Positions 7,696 to 16,286 of a stretch of 64,000 nt of DNA are shown piece by piece. The position numbers were made by a program, and so were the translations under genes. The notes beneath the pieces were generated by a model. The model worked only from the letters and a program-made list of their open reading frames with translations, was not told the DNA's origin and searched no databases. The stretch covers positions 310,001 to 374,000 of the forward strand of contig NZ_MDJZ01000017.1 of assembly GCF_002151125.1 (NCBI RefSeq). Direction: 5' to 3'. Every line of letters starts with the position of its first letter. Position 1 is the first letter of the stretch. This DNA comes from Clavibacter michiganensis. GTDB taxonomy: Bacteria; Actinomycetota; Actinomycetes; Actinomycetales; Microbacteriaceae.

Positions 7696-8442
7696 ATGAA
7701 GATCACCGGCCGCACCGTCCTCATCACCGGCAGCACCTCGGGCATCGGCCGCGGGCTGGCCGAGCGGTTCCACGCCGCGGGCAACCGCGTCGTGATCGCG
7801 GGCCGCCGCCTCGAGCTGCTCGAGGAGATCACCGCGCAGCACGACGGCATGGCCTCCGTCGTGCTCGACGTGGCCGACCCCGCCTCCATCACGGCCGCGC
7901 GCGACCAGCTCGCCGCCAGCCACCCCGACCTCGACGTGGTGATCACCACGGCCGGCATCATGCAGCCCGAGGACCTCCAGGATCCCGCGCACCAGGCTAC
8001 GGCCGAGTCGATCATCACGACGAACCTCCTCGGCACGATCCGCACCATCGACGCGTTCCTTCCCGGCCTCCTCGCGAGCGACGAGGCGACCCTGATGACC
8101 GTGTCCTCCGGCCTCGCGTTCGTGCCGCTGCCGGCCACCCCCACCTACTCCGCCTCGAAGGCGGCTGTGCACTCCTACACGCAGAGCCTCCGCGCGCAGC
8201 TCGCCGACACGTCCGTCGAGGTGGTCGAGCTGGTGCCGCCCAAGGTGCAGACCGCGCTCATGCCCGGCCAGCAGGACGCGGGCGACGCCATGCCGCTCGA
8301 GGACTTCCTCGACGAGGTCATGGGGATCCTCCAGGCCCGCCCCGAGGACGAGGAGGTCCTCGTGCAGGACGTGCACGGCCTCCGCTTCGCCGAGCGCGAC
8401 AGCCGCCACGACGAGATGCTCGCGCTCCTCAGCGGGCGCTAG
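7696..8442 (+). CDS. short-chain dehydrogenase/reductase (DltE-like)
   Basis: The 248-residue Rossmann-fold oxidoreductase has TGSTSGIGRGLA at residues 10-21 (the TGxxxGIG cofactor loop), catalytic Tyr-Lys in TYSASKAAVHSY, and a preceding Ser in TVSSGLAFVPL. The opening MKITGRTVLITGSTSGIG and size match the DltE-like SDR group, whose substrates are mostly unknown. GAAGGAG sits four bases before the ATG. It runs opposite to the membrane protein at 6405-7496 and toward the LacI gene, with a perfect palindrome between the two convergent stops. Confidence 0.9.
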   Translation: MKITGRTVLITGSTSGIGRGLAERFHAAGNRVVIAGRRLELLEEITAQHDGMASVVLDVADPASITAARDQLAASHPDLDVVITTAGIMQPEDLQDPAHQATAESIITTNLLGTIRTIDAFLPGLLASDEATLMTVSSGLAFVPLPATPTYSASKAAVHSYTQSLRAQLADTSVEVVELVPPKVQTALMPGQQDAGDAMPLEDFLDEVMGILQARPEDEEVLVQDVHGLRFAERDSRHDEMLALLSGR

Positions 8443-8450
8443 CGGCGCCG

Positions 8451-8476
8451 GCGGCCGGCGGCCGGCCGCCGGCCGC
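8451..8476. terminator. 26-nt perfect palindrome between convergent genes
   Basis: The whole 26-nt sequence, made of GGCC/GCCG units, equals its own reverse complement (left half GCGGCCGGCGGCC). It lies 9 nt after the SDR stop and 14 nt before the LacI stop, so a bidirectional transcription end is the natural reading. It lacks a T tract, as many actinobacterial terminators do. Confidence 0.55.
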
Positions 8477-8489
8477 AGCCTGCGGCGCG

Positions 8490-9518
8490 TCAGCTGCTCT
8501 GCCGCACCACCAGCGTGGTCGGCATGAGGGTCAGCGGATCCACCGCCTCCCCGTCCACCAGCCGCACCAGCACCTCGGCCATCTTCCGCCCGAACTCCTG
8601 GTTGGGCTGGCGCACGGTGGTGAGCGGCGGCACGGCGGACTTCGCGAAGTAGTCGTCGTCGAAGCCCACGACCGCCACGTCCTCGGGCACGCGCAGCCCG
8701 TGCTCGCGCAGCTCCGCGTACACGCCCGCGGCCATCTGGTCGCTCGCCGCGAAGACCCCGTCGACGGGCTCGCCGCGCGCGAGGAGCGTGCGCATCGCGT
8801 CGGCGCCCGACGCGGGCGAGAAGTCGCCGTACGCGACGAGCGTCGGATCCAGCCCCGCCCCGGTCATCGCCTCCCGGAACCCGCGCAGCCGGTCGATCCC
8901 CGCCGGCATGTCCTGCCGGCCCGCCACCGACGCGATGCGCGTCCGCCCGCGCGCGATGAGGTGCTCGGTCGCGAGCCTGGCGGCGCCGACGTTGTCGACG
9001 TCGACCGTGGGCGCATCGCGGTCGTCGTCCCGCAGCGGCCGACCGGCGAACACCACCGGGAGCCGGTCCCGCAGGCCGCTGAACGTGGCGTCGCCCGAGT
9101 GGTGCGAGACCACGAGCACCCCGTCGACGTTTCCGCCCAGCAGGAACCGCCGGGTCTTCTCGGCCTGCGCGGGCGAGGAGATGAGGAGCGTGAGCGTGTA
9201 CTCGGTGGCGGCCAGGTGCGTCATCGCGCCCTGGATCAGCGCCGAGAAGAACGGATCCGCGAACACCCGGGCCGTCTGCTCCGGCATCACGAGGGCCAGC
9301 GCGTTCGTGCGACGCCCGGCGAGCGAGCGCGCCGCGCGGTTCGGCACGTAGTTGAGCTGCGCGATCGCCGCGTTGACGGCGGCGACGACGTCGGGCGCGA
9401 CCCGGTCGGATCCGTTCACCACCCGCGAGACCGTGGCCCGGCTGACCCCGGCGAGCGCGCCGACCATCTCGAGGGTGGGCGAGTGCTGCTCGGGGTTGGC
9501 GGCCACGGTCCCCCTCAT
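8490..9518 (-). CDS. LacI-family transcriptional regulator
   Basis: The 342-residue protein has an N-terminal LacI helix-turn-helix and hinge (TLEMVGALAGVSRATVSRVVNGSDRV, then LNYVPNRAARSLAG) followed by a periplasmic-binding-like sensor (PTVDVDNVGAARLATEHLI, VPEDVAVVGFDDDYFA). It likely represses carbohydrate genes; the nearest candidate is the divergent Gfo/Idh/MocA oxidoreductase. Its start is ambiguous: ATG at 9518 has no clear ribosome-binding site, while GTG at 9506 is preceded by AGGGGG, so the protein may be four residues shorter. I found no convincing LacI operator in the divergent gap. Confidence 0.9.
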   Translation of the reverse strand: MRGTVAANPEQHSPTLEMVGALAGVSRATVSRVVNGSDRVAPDVVAAVNAAIAQLNYVPNRAARSLAGRRTNALALVMPEQTARVFADPFFSALIQGAMTHLAATEYTLTLLISSPAQAEKTRRFLLGGNVDGVLVVSHHSGDATFSGLRDRLPVVFAGRPLRDDDRDAPTVDVDNVGAARLATEHLIARGRTRIASVAGRQDMPAGIDRLRGFREAMTGAGLDPTLVAYGDFSPASGADAMRTLLARGEPVDGVFAASDQMAAGVYAELREHGLRVPEDVAVVGFDDDYFAKSAVPPLTTVRQPNQEFGRKMAEVLVRLVDGEAVDPLTLMPTTLVVRQSS

Positions 9519-9647
9519 GTCGGTGCTCGTCGGATCAGGCGCGGCGTGGATCAGGACGAGTGTACGGGCGGGCCCCCGCCCCGCTCCCGCTCCCGCCGTG
9601 ATCCCCCGCATCGGCCGCGACCCGGGGGCGCGGCATAGGCTCGCGGC

Positions 9648-10679
9648 ATGTCGACGACGATGCCGCCCTCGCCCGTGTCCACCACCGCAGTCGAAGGCGA
9701 CGCGCCCGATGACGCCCGCCCCGTGCGCTTCGGCGTGATCGGCGCCGCCGGCATCGCGACCTCGGTCGTCCCCGACATGCTCCTCGTCCCCGGCGTCGAG
9801 GTCGTCGCCGTGCACTCCCGCACCCGCGCGAGCTCCGAGCAGCTGGCGTCGGCGTGCGGCATCGCCCGGATCCACGACACCCTCGAGGCGCTCCTCGCCG
9901 ATCCCGCGGTGGACGCCGTCTACGTCGCCACCCCGCACACGCTCCACCGCGCGCAGGCCGAGGCCGCCCTCCGCGCCGGCAAGCACGTCGTCTGCGAGAA
10001 GCCCGCCACCACCACGGCCGCGGACACCCGCGCGCTCGTCGAGCTCGCCCGCGCGGAGGGCCTGCTGTTCCTCGAGGCGCTCTGGATGGCGTTCTCCCCC
10101 GGCTACCTCGCCGTCCGCCAGGCCATCGCGGACGGCCGCATCGGGGATCCGCGCGCGATCTCCGTGGCCTTCGGCTTCGTGACCGAGGAGGGGAAGGGCC
10201 GCCTCTGGGACCCGGAGGTCGGCGGCGGCACGCTCCTCGACATGGGCGTCTACCCGCTCGCCTTCGCGCACGGCCTGTTCGGCGCGCCCTCGTCGGTCGC
10301 CGCGGTCGGCACGGTGATCGCCGGCGGCGTCGACACCGAGGTCGCGATCCTGCTCGGCTGGCCCGACGGCCGCCAGGCGACGCTCGCCTGCTCGCTCGTC
10401 GCCGCCCTGCCCACGGGCGCGACCGTCAGCGGCACGGCCGGCCGCATCGAGGTGGATCCGCTCTTCCTCGCCTCGCGCGGGCTCACGGTCGTGCCCGCCG
10501 ACGGGGATCCCGAGCGGCAGGAGCACGAGATCGAGGGCCGCGGCTACGCGCCCATGTTCCGGGCGGCGCGCGACGCCGTCCGCGCGGGCTCCGTCGAGTG
10601 CGCGGAGATGCCGCACGCGGCGTCGGTGGACCTCGCCGAGCTGATGGACGGGATCCTCGCGGAGATCGGCGCGCGCTGA
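9648..10679 (+). CDS. Gfo/Idh/MocA-family NAD(P)-dependent oxidoreductase
   Basis: The 343-residue enzyme has a Rossmann motif (FGVIGAAGIA at about residues 28-37) and the family's EKP signature (KHVVCEKPATTT), with the substrate-binding C-terminal domain after it. Family members oxidise or reduce sugars, inositols or dihydrodiols; the substrate here is not evident. A TAGGCT hexamer lies six bases before the ATG, indicating a leaderless transcript. It is divergent from the LacI regulator, which may control it. Confidence 0.88.
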   Translation: MSTTMPPSPVSTTAVEGDAPDDARPVRFGVIGAAGIATSVVPDMLLVPGVEVVAVHSRTRASSEQLASACGIARIHDTLEALLADPAVDAVYVATPHTLHRAQAEAALRAGKHVVCEKPATTTAADTRALVELARAEGLLFLEALWMAFSPGYLAVRQAIADGRIGDPRAISVAFGFVTEEGKGRLWDPEVGGGTLLDMGVYPLAFAHGLFGAPSSVAAVGTVIAGGVDTEVAILLGWPDGRQATLACSLVAALPTGATVSGTAGRIEVDPLFLASRGLTVVPADGDPERQEHEIEGRGYAPMFRAARDAVRAGSVECAEMPHAASVDLAELMDGILAEIGAR

Positions 10680-10727
10680 CCGGACCCCGCACCGGCACCC
10701 TCCGAGGAGACGTCCGAGGTCGCCGTC

Positions 10728-10755
10728 TAGGGTCGCCCGGGAGGCACGCGCCTCC
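10728..10755 (+). promoter_or_regulatory. promoter hexamer with 5' mRNA hairpin for the FMN reductase
   Basis: TAGGGT at 10728-10733 is a good actinobacterial -10 element. The expected transcript would begin just before GGAGGC (10740-10745), which pairs with GCCTCC (10750-10755) around loop ACGC. The mRNA would therefore carry a hairpin at its very 5' end, with a 5' UTR of about 70 nt before the reductase start. Confidence 0.45.
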
Positions 10756-10812
10756 GCCCTGCGGCACGTCGACGGAGACAACCCGACCGGAACGACCCCG
10801 AAGGAGAACACC

Positions 10813-11364
10813 ATGACGCACGTCCTCGTGCTCGTCGGCAGCCTGCGCGCCGGCTCCACCAACCAGCAGATCGCCGAGGCGGCGCTGCGCCACGCCCCCG
10901 ACGGCGTGACCCTCGACATCCACGCCGGCCTCGACCGGCTCCCGTTCTACAACGAGGACGTCGACATCGAGGGATCCGTGCCCGCCGACGCCGTGGCCTT
11001 CCGCGACGCGATCGCCGCCGCCGACGCGCTCCTCGTGATCACGCCCGAGTACAACGGCACGATGCCCGCGGTGCTGAAGAACGCGATCGACTGGGCGTCG
11101 CGCCCGTTCGGCGCGTCCGCCCTGGCGGGCAAGCCCGCCGCGGTCATCGGCAGCGCATTCGGCCAGTACGGCGGCGTGTGGGCGCAGGACGAGGCCCGCA
11201 AGTCGCTCGGCATCGCCGGCGCGCGCGTGCTCGAGGACGTCAAGATGGCCGTCCCCGAGTCGGTCGTCCGCTTCGCCGAGCGCCACCCGGCGGACGACGC
11301 CGAGGTCGTGAAGCAGCTCCGCGAGGTGCTCGACGCCGTGCGGTCCTCGGCGACCGCCGCCTGA
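10813..11364 (+). CDS. NAD(P)H-dependent FMN reductase
   Basis: The 183-residue flavodoxin-like protein has the NADPH_dep_FMN_red motifs GSLRAGSTNQQIAEAAL near the N-terminus and the flavin-contact loop TPEYNGTMPAVLKNAIDW at about residues 77-94. It transfers hydride from NAD(P)H to FMN or to quinones and similar electron acceptors in the cytoplasm. GAAGGAG precedes the ATG. A 16-bp stem terminator follows. Confidence 0.92.
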   Translation: MTHVLVLVGSLRAGSTNQQIAEAALRHAPDGVTLDIHAGLDRLPFYNEDVDIEGSVPADAVAFRDAIAAADALLVITPEYNGTMPAVLKNAIDWASRPFGASALAGKPAAVIGSAFGQYGGVWAQDEARKSLGIAGARVLEDVKMAVPESVVRFAERHPADDAEVVKQLREVLDAVRSSATAA

Positions 11365-11400
11365 GCCCACCACGCCGACCGGGGCGCCGCACGCCCCACA

Positions 11401-11444
11401 CATGACGACGGCCGCGCCCCTGAGGGGACGCGGCCGTCGTCATG
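11401..11444. terminator. strong bidirectional terminator hairpin
   Basis: A 16-bp perfect stem (left arm CATGACGACGGCCGCG at 11401-11416, right arm 11429-11444) encloses loop CCCCTGAGGGGA, which can itself pair. It lies between the convergent FMN reductase and alcohol dehydrogenase genes and can serve both strands. Confidence 0.85.
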
Positions 11445-11455
11445 CGCCTGAGAGG

Positions 11456-12631
11456 CTACGGCTTCAGCACCACCTTGATGCAGCCGTCCTCCTTCTTCTG
11501 GAAGATCTCGTACATGTGCGCGGCCTCGCTGAGCGGCACGGAGTGCGTGACGAGGTCCATGACGCCGAGCGGGTCGGACGGGTCCTCGACGAGGGGCAGC
11601 AGGTCCTCGATCCAGTACTGGACGTTGCACTGGCCCATGCGGATCGCGATCTGCTTGTCGAAGAGCGACTTCATGGGCAGCGGGTCGGCCTCGCCGCCGT
11701 AGACGCCCGAGATGGAGACGGTGCCGCCGCGGCGGACCGCGTCGAACGCCGTGTGCAGGGCCGCGAGTCGGTCGACGCTCGCGGTGTCCATGACCTTCTG
11801 GGCGACGGCGTCGGGCAGGAGCCCGGCGGCCTTCTGCGCGAACGAGGCGACGGGGCTGCCGTGCGCCTCCATGCCGACGGCCTCGACCACGGCGTCGGGC
11901 CCGCGGCCGTCGACCATCTCGCGCAGCTTGTCGGCCACGTCGTCGGTGAGGTCGAGGGTCTCGATGCCGTGGCGCTCGGCCATGGCGCGGCGCTCGAGGA
12001 CGGGATCCACCGCGATGACGCGGTAGCCCAGGTGCTTGCCGATGCGGGCCGCGAACTGGCCGACCGGGCCGAGGCCCATGATGCCGAGCGTGCCGCCGTC
12101 GGGCACGTTGGCGTACTGCACGCCCTGCCAGGCGGTGGGGAGGATGTCGCTGAGGAAGAGGTAGCGCTCGTCGGGGAGCTCGGAGTTCACGACGATCGCG
12201 TTCACGTCGGCGAGCGGCATGCGGAGGCGCTCCGCCTGGCCGCCGGGGATGGATCCGTACATCTCGCTGAAGCCGTACAGCGCGGCGCCGCTGCCCTGCG
12301 CCTTGACCTGCGTGGTCTCGCACTGCGTGAAGAGGCCGCGGTCGCACATGAAGCAGTCGTGGCAGGCGATGACGAAGGGGACGACGACGCGGTCGCCGAC
12401 CTTGAGCTTCGTGACGGCGCTGCCGACCTGCTCGACGACGCCCATGTTCTCGTGGCCGAGCACGTCGTCCTTCTCGAGGAACGGGCCGAAGACCTCGTAG
12501 AGGTGGAGGTCGGATCCGCAGATGGCGGTCGAGGTGATGCGGATGACCGCGTCGGTGTCCTGCTCGATGACGGGGTCGGCGACCTCCTTGACCTCGACGT
12601 CGTGGGTGCCCTGCCAGGTGAGTGCCTTCAT
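11456..12631 (-). CDS. zinc-dependent alcohol dehydrogenase (formaldehyde-dehydrogenase-like)
   Basis: The 391-residue medium-chain dehydrogenase has catalytic zinc ligands in TAICGSDLHLY and GHENMG, a structural zinc cluster C-x2-C-x2-C-x7-C in CHDCFMCDRGLFTQC, and a GLGPVG nucleotide-binding loop. The layout resembles the glutathione-independent formaldehyde dehydrogenase and threonine-dehydrogenase-like group. GAAGGAG precedes the ATG at 12631; an upstream in-frame extension is dismissed because it lacks similarity. The substrate is not determined from sequence. Confidence 0.9.
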   Translation of the reverse strand: MKALTWQGTHDVEVKEVADPVIEQDTDAVIRITSTAICGSDLHLYEVFGPFLEKDDVLGHENMGVVEQVGSAVTKLKVGDRVVVPFVIACHDCFMCDRGLFTQCETTQVKAQGSGAALYGFSEMYGSIPGGQAERLRMPLADVNAIVVNSELPDERYLFLSDILPTAWQGVQYANVPDGGTLGIMGLGPVGQFAARIGKHLGYRVIAVDPVLERRAMAERHGIETLDLTDDVADKLREMVDGRGPDAVVEAVGMEAHGSPVASFAQKAAGLLPDAVAQKVMDTASVDRLAALHTAFDAVRRGGTVSISGVYGGEADPLPMKSLFDKQIAIRMGQCNVQYWIEDLLPLVEDPSDPLGVMDLVTHSVPLSEAAHMYEIFQKKEDGCIKVVLKP

Positions 12632-12797
12632 GGTGCTCCTTCTGCTCTCGGGCGCGGATCCTCGTGGGACCCACGCTCGTCCACACAACGCCCTCCGGGG
12701 CTGTCCGCCAAGCGAACGCCAGAAGTCGCCCAGGGAGCGCGGACCCCCGGGCGCGCCGGATCGGGACGCGGCCGGCACGGCGAGCGGGCGCTCAGAC

Positions 12798-12849
12798 GAT
12801 CCGCCCCGGGGAGTCGGTCGTCCACGACACGACCGATCCGGGGCGGATC
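12798..12849. terminator. large nested stem-loop in the 12632-13008 gap
   Basis: GATCCGCCCCGG (12798-12809) pairs with CCGGGGCGGATC (12838-12849). Inside, TCGGTCGT (12814-12821) pairs with ACGACCGA (12829-12836) around a 7-nt loop. I support no gene in this 377-nt gap. The hairpin could terminate leftward transcription of the 13009-13347 gene, although it lies 160 nt past that stop, or it could be part of a small RNA. Confidence 0.5.
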
Positions 12850-13008
12850 TGGAGGGCCGATGACGACGGTCCGGACTGCATAGGAGGACTCTCGACAACC
12901 CTCAAGCGCCCGAGCCCGCGACGGCCTCGTGCGGCCAGTGTGCTCCGCGGGTGGGGAAATCGACAGGGGTCCGTCATGTCTCCCGGCGGATCCCCGGGAT
13001 CGGGCGGC

Positions 13009-13347
13009 TCAGACGTCCCAGCCGTGGGCGCGCTGCACGTCGCGGAGGGCCGCGGCGGCGTCGTGCTCGCCGTAGGGCAGGCGATCCCAGTGGATGCCGG
13101 TCGCGGAGATCCAGCCGAGCTCGGTGAGCGCGACGGCGAGGTCCTCGATGTAGAGGGCCACCGCGTCGTCGGTGCCGCAGATGGCGTCGCCCGTGATGGA
13201 CCAGCCGAAGTAGCCGGCCACGAAGCGGGCCTGCTCGGTCGGGCTGCGGTCGGGACCCTCGCGGCGCATCGGGATGGACTCGCTGGCGGAGGACTGGACC
13301 AGATCACCCCCGTCGTCGGTGCCGGTGTCCTGCATCGCGTCCCCCAT
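13009..13347 (-). CDS. hypothetical acidic protein
   Basis: I recognise no family. The 112-residue product is acidic and soluble, with an unstructured N-terminus and an ordered-looking C-terminal half (ARFVAGYFGWSITGDAICGTDDAVALYIEDLAVALTELGW). ATG at 13335 (fifth codon) has GGGGGA four bases upstream and is a better start than the ATG at 13347. Codon use is like its neighbours. It is followed leftward by a gap containing a large hairpin. Confidence 0.6.
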   Translation of the reverse strand: MGDAMQDTGTDDGGDLVQSSASESIPMRREGPDRSPTEQARFVAGYFGWSITGDAICGTDDAVALYIEDLAVALTELGWISATGIHWDRLPYGEHDAAAALRDVQRAHGWDV

Positions 13348-13471
13348 CCGAGATCACGCGTCCAGCGCGACCTGCGCTCCCACGATGACAGCCGCGCGAG
13401 CACGGCCCCAATGGGACCCGGGGGGTTGACACGCGCGTCCGCCCGCGCCTAGGCGGGGGATGGGGTCGCGC

Positions 13472-13795
13472 TCAGCGCGCGTCGTCGCGCAGCTCGTCCT
13501 CCGGGGGCTCGCGCATGATGAGCAGGCCGCCGGGGCTGTTCGCCGTGGTCATGAGCGCGTCCACCCACTTGCGGTTGATGGGCGGCACGCGGCTGCCGTG
13601 GTACTTGAACACCAGCGGCAGCGAGTTGTGCATCCAGATGGTGGTGCGCCCGTCGCCCACCTCGACGTCGTCGCGCCAGGAGAAGTAGAAGTTCTCCCCG
13701 CGGCGCAGCTTCGCGCCGATGACGAGCTGCAGGTGCGCCAGCAGGCGGTCGTCGAACTCCGCCGTCAGCGTCGAGTCGTACTTGAACGTGCCCAT
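13472..13795 (-). CDS. DUF7882 family protein
   Basis: The 107-residue protein opens MGTFKYDSTLTAEFDDRLLA and continues LQLVIGAKLRRGENFYFSWRDD and INRKWVDALMTTAN. This is the pattern of a small family found widely in Microbacteriaceae (DUF7882), often misannotated as ATP-dependent ligase because of remote sequence resemblance. Function is unknown. The start at 13795 is chosen from the conserved MGT-Y opening; the open frame continues upstream without similarity. Confidence 0.8.
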   Translation of the reverse strand: MGTFKYDSTLTAEFDDRLLAHLQLVIGAKLRRGENFYFSWRDDVEVGDGRTTIWMHNSLPLVFKYHGSRVPPINRKWVDALMTTANSPGGLLIMREPPEDELRDDAR

Positions 13796-14134
13796 GATCG
13801 ATCCCGTGTCCCCCTCATGAGCTCTCGGGCCCCGCGCCGACGGAGAGGGGGCCAGAGAGCGGCGCTGAGCTTCGGCCGTGCCCACCCACTATGCCAGCGT
13901 CGCCGACGATTTCCGGCTCGTCCGGCAGAGGGACGCGCATGTGGTAGTGGACGGAGGCTGGGGAGGGGCCCGGTCGGGCGGCCGCGCGCGGTTCGGGCCC
14001 GACGACCGACGCGCCCGGCCCGACGCGCTCCGCGTCTGTCAAGGGGGTAGGCGCTCCGCCCCGGTGCGGCGGACGGTCGGTGGAGAGCCGCGATCGAGCC
14101 GACCGCGCCGCCGACGACGAGGAGAGACCCCTCC
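13796..14134. other. divergent intergenic region, no supported gene
   Basis: This 339-nt stretch separates the DUF7882 gene from manganese catalase and should hold both promoters. A leftward TTG-started open frame of 75 codons (13815-14042) is present, but its peptide is Pro/Gly/Ala-rich with no similarity I recognise and no good ribosome-binding site. I see no clear dyad. Confidence 0.4.
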
Positions 14135-15019
14135 ATGTTCTTCCACAAGCAGGAGCTGCAGCACAGCGCCACCCCCGACAAGCCCGACCCCATCTACGCC
14201 CGCCACCTCCAGGAGGTGCTCGGCGGCCAGTACGGCGAGATCTCCGTGGCCATGCAGTACGGCTTCCAGTCCTGGAACTCGAAGCTCCCCGGCAAGTACC
14301 GCGACATGCTCTACGGCATCGGCGCGGAGGAGTTCGGCCACGTCGAGATGCTCGCCATCATGATCGCCAAGCTGCTCGAGACGGCACCCGTCGAGGCGAC
14401 CGAGGACGCCATGAAGGACCCGACGCTCGCGGCGGTCATCGGCGGCGGCGACATCCAGCACGCCATCGTCGCCGGCGCCGGCGCGCGCCCGGTCGACAGC
14501 AACGGGAACCCGTGGCAGGGCTCCTTCATCACCGCGAGCGGCAACCTGCTCGCCGACTTCCACGCCAACGCGAACGCCGAGATGCAGGGCCGGATCCAGG
14601 TGGCCCGGCTGTACCACATGACCGACGACAAGGGCGTGAAGGACCTCCTCTCCTTCCTCCTCGCACGCGACACCATGCACCAGAACCAGTGGCTCGCCGC
14701 CATCGCCGAGCTGCAGGCGGAGGGCACGGAGCAGCTGCCCGTCCCGGGTGACTTCCCCGTCGAGCTCGAGGAACGCGACGTCTCGTACCAGTACCTCAAC
14801 TTCTCCGACGGCCCCGCCGCCGCCGAGGGCACCTGGGCGTCCGGCCCCGCGCCGGACGGCAAGGGCACGTTCACGTACCACGACGGCCCGACCACCTCGG
14901 TGCCGATGCCCGCGCCGCCCCTCGGCAACCCGCTGCTGCACGGCACGATCCCGCCCAAGGACCCGGGCATGCTGAAGAAGGCCGCGAGCGCCGTGAAGGA
15001 CGCCGTCACGCCCGAGTGA
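14135..15019 (+). CDS. manganese catalase
   Basis: The 294-residue enzyme dismutates hydrogen peroxide at a dimanganese centre. The expected ligands of the first half are at the family's canonical positions: Glu35 (GGQYGEIS) and Glu66/His69 (AEEFGHVEM). The second pair falls in HANANAEMQGRIQVARLY and ARDTMHQNQW. Typical manganese catalases are 265-300 residues, so it is full length. GAGGAG precedes the start by about ten bases. It provides peroxide defence alongside any haem catalase elsewhere. Confidence 0.95.
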   Translation: MFFHKQELQHSATPDKPDPIYARHLQEVLGGQYGEISVAMQYGFQSWNSKLPGKYRDMLYGIGAEEFGHVEMLAIMIAKLLETAPVEATEDAMKDPTLAAVIGGGDIQHAIVAGAGARPVDSNGNPWQGSFITASGNLLADFHANANAEMQGRIQVARLYHMTDDKGVKDLLSFLLARDTMHQNQWLAAIAELQAEGTEQLPVPGDFPVELEERDVSYQYLNFSDGPAAAEGTWASGPAPDGKGTFTYHDGPTTSVPMPAPPLGNPLLHGTIPPKDPGMLKKAASAVKDAVTPE

Positions 15020-15149
15020 TCCGAGACGCACGACCGGGCGGTCGACCCCACGCGGGTCGGCCGCCCGCCCGCGTCCGTGGCGAGGACGCTGCGACGCGGA
15101 TCCGCCGCACGCGTGCACCCCGCGCGGGCGCCCCGACCGAGAGGACCGC

Positions 15150-15929
15150 ATGATCCGCACCGGCACGCCGCCCCGACCCTCGTCCCCCGTGCTCACCCGC
15201 GACGTGGCGCCGGGCGTGCACCTGCTCGCCCACGCGCACGTGAACCTGTACCTGCTGGAGGGCGAGGACGGCGTCACCCTCGTCGACACCGCGTTCCCCG
15301 CCACGTGGCCGCACCTGCTGCGCGCGCTCGGCGCCATCGGCCGCACGCCCGACGACGTGCGCGCGATCGTGCTGACGCACGGGCACTTCGACCACGTGGG
15401 ATCCGCCGCGCGCGCCGCCCGCGAGCTCGGCGTGCCGGTGCACGTGCACCCGGGCGACGCGGCGATCGCCCGCCACCCCTACTCCTACCGCCGCGAGCGC
15501 ACGCCCTTCGTCTACCCGCTGCGGTTCGGCCGGGCGATCCCCGTGGTCGCCGCGATGGCGGCCGCCGGCGCCCTGCGCGTCGAGGGAGTGGAGGCCACCG
15601 CGGACATCGCCGCCGGGCCGCTCGACGTGCCCGGCCGGCCGATCGCGATCCCCACCCCGGGCCACACCGACGGCCACGTCGCGCTGCACCTCCCCGACCG
15701 CGACGCGCTCATCACGGGCGACGCGCTCGTGACGCTGGATCCCTACACGGGCCGCACCGGCTGCCGCATCGTCGCGGGCGCCGCCACCGCGGACAGCGGC
15801 CGGGCGCTCCGCTCGCTCCGGTCCCTCGAGGAGACCGACGCGCGCATCGTCCTGCCGGGTCACGGCGCGCCCTGGACCAACGGGATCCGCGCCGCCGTCG
15901 CCGCGGCCCGCGCCGTGGGCCCGTCGTGA
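15150..15929 (+). CDS. metallo-beta-lactamase-fold hydrolase
   Basis: The 259-residue protein carries the MBL metal motif THGHFDHVG (HxHxDH) at about residues 75-83, a further His in PTPGHTDGHVAL, Asp in ITGDALV and His in LPGHGAPW. This is the full set of ligands for a binuclear zinc hydrolase. The substrate is unknown; relatives include glyoxalase II-like and lactonase-like enzymes. GAGAGGA precedes the ATG. It lies downstream of manganese catalase with a 130-nt gap. Confidence 0.88.
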   Translation: MIRTGTPPRPSSPVLTRDVAPGVHLLAHAHVNLYLLEGEDGVTLVDTAFPATWPHLLRALGAIGRTPDDVRAIVLTHGHFDHVGSAARAARELGVPVHVHPGDAAIARHPYSYRRERTPFVYPLRFGRAIPVVAAMAAAGALRVEGVEATADIAAGPLDVPGRPIAIPTPGHTDGHVALHLPDRDALITGDALVTLDPYTGRTGCRIVAGAATADSGRALRSLRSLEETDARIVLPGHGAPWTNGIRAAVAAARAVGPS

Positions 15930-16000
15930 CCGGCCTGCGCAGCGGCTGTGCGGATCCGGCCGGCCCGGTCGCCGGGCGCGGACGGTCGTAGGGTCGGGTC

Positions 16001-16204
16001 ATGACTGATTCGACGTACACCGCACAGCTGGTCGGCCCCGACGGCACGGAGGAGACCGAGGTCGAGCTCATCAACGGCGAGCCCGTGAAGAGCTTCGTCC
16101 GCGCCACCTCGCTCAGCGAGGAGGAGGTCGTGTGGGAGCTCGACGCCGACGCCGACGGGTACGTCTACCGTCCCGCGGGCATCCCGGGCGCCGACTACTC
16201 CTGA
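16001..16204 (+). CDS. small acidic hypothetical protein
   Basis: The 67-residue product is strongly acidic (TEETEVELINGEP, SEEEVVWELDADADGYVYR), soluble and of unknown function. TAGGGT at 15989-15994 stands six bases before the ATG, so the mRNA is probably leaderless, which supports both the gene and its start. A small terminator-like hairpin follows at 16224-16239. Confidence 0.7.
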   Translation: MTDSTYTAQLVGPDGTEETEVELINGEPVKSFVRATSLSEEEVVWELDADADGYVYRPAGIPGADYS

Positions 16205-16223
16205 TCCGCGGCTGGACCACGGC

Positions 16224-16239
16224 CCCTCGCACGCGAGGG
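16224..16239 (+). terminator. short terminator-like hairpin
   Basis: CCCTCG and CGAGGG pair around loop CACG, 20 nt after the small acidic protein's stop. It is short, with no T tract. Confidence 0.4.
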
Positions 16240-16250
16240 ACCCGGGTGTC

Positions 16251-16286
16251 CACCCCCGACCTTTCGTACACGAATGGTCGGGGGTG
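16251..16286. promoter_or_regulatory. 36-nt near-perfect dyad before the 16353 gene
   Basis: CACCCCCGACC (16251-16261) is the exact reverse complement of GGTCGGGGGTG (16276-16286). The centre continues the symmetry with TTCGT/ACGAA. It ends five bases before TAGCGT (16291-16296), a plausible -10 for the gene starting at 16353, so it would overlap the -35 region. An operator or an upstream terminator are both possible. Confidence 0.5.

Noticed and set aside
13426-13455. TTGACA-18-TAGGCG on the plus strand
   Set aside because: It looks like a promoter but faces into the 3' end of the leftward DUF7882 gene with no plus-strand gene to serve; an antisense transcript is possible but unsupported.
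13815-14042. Leftward 75-codon TTG-started ORF upstream of the DUF7882 gene
   Set aside because: Rare start codon, no ribosome-binding site, no recognisable family, Pro/Gly/Ala-rich composition; kept only as a remark on the gap.
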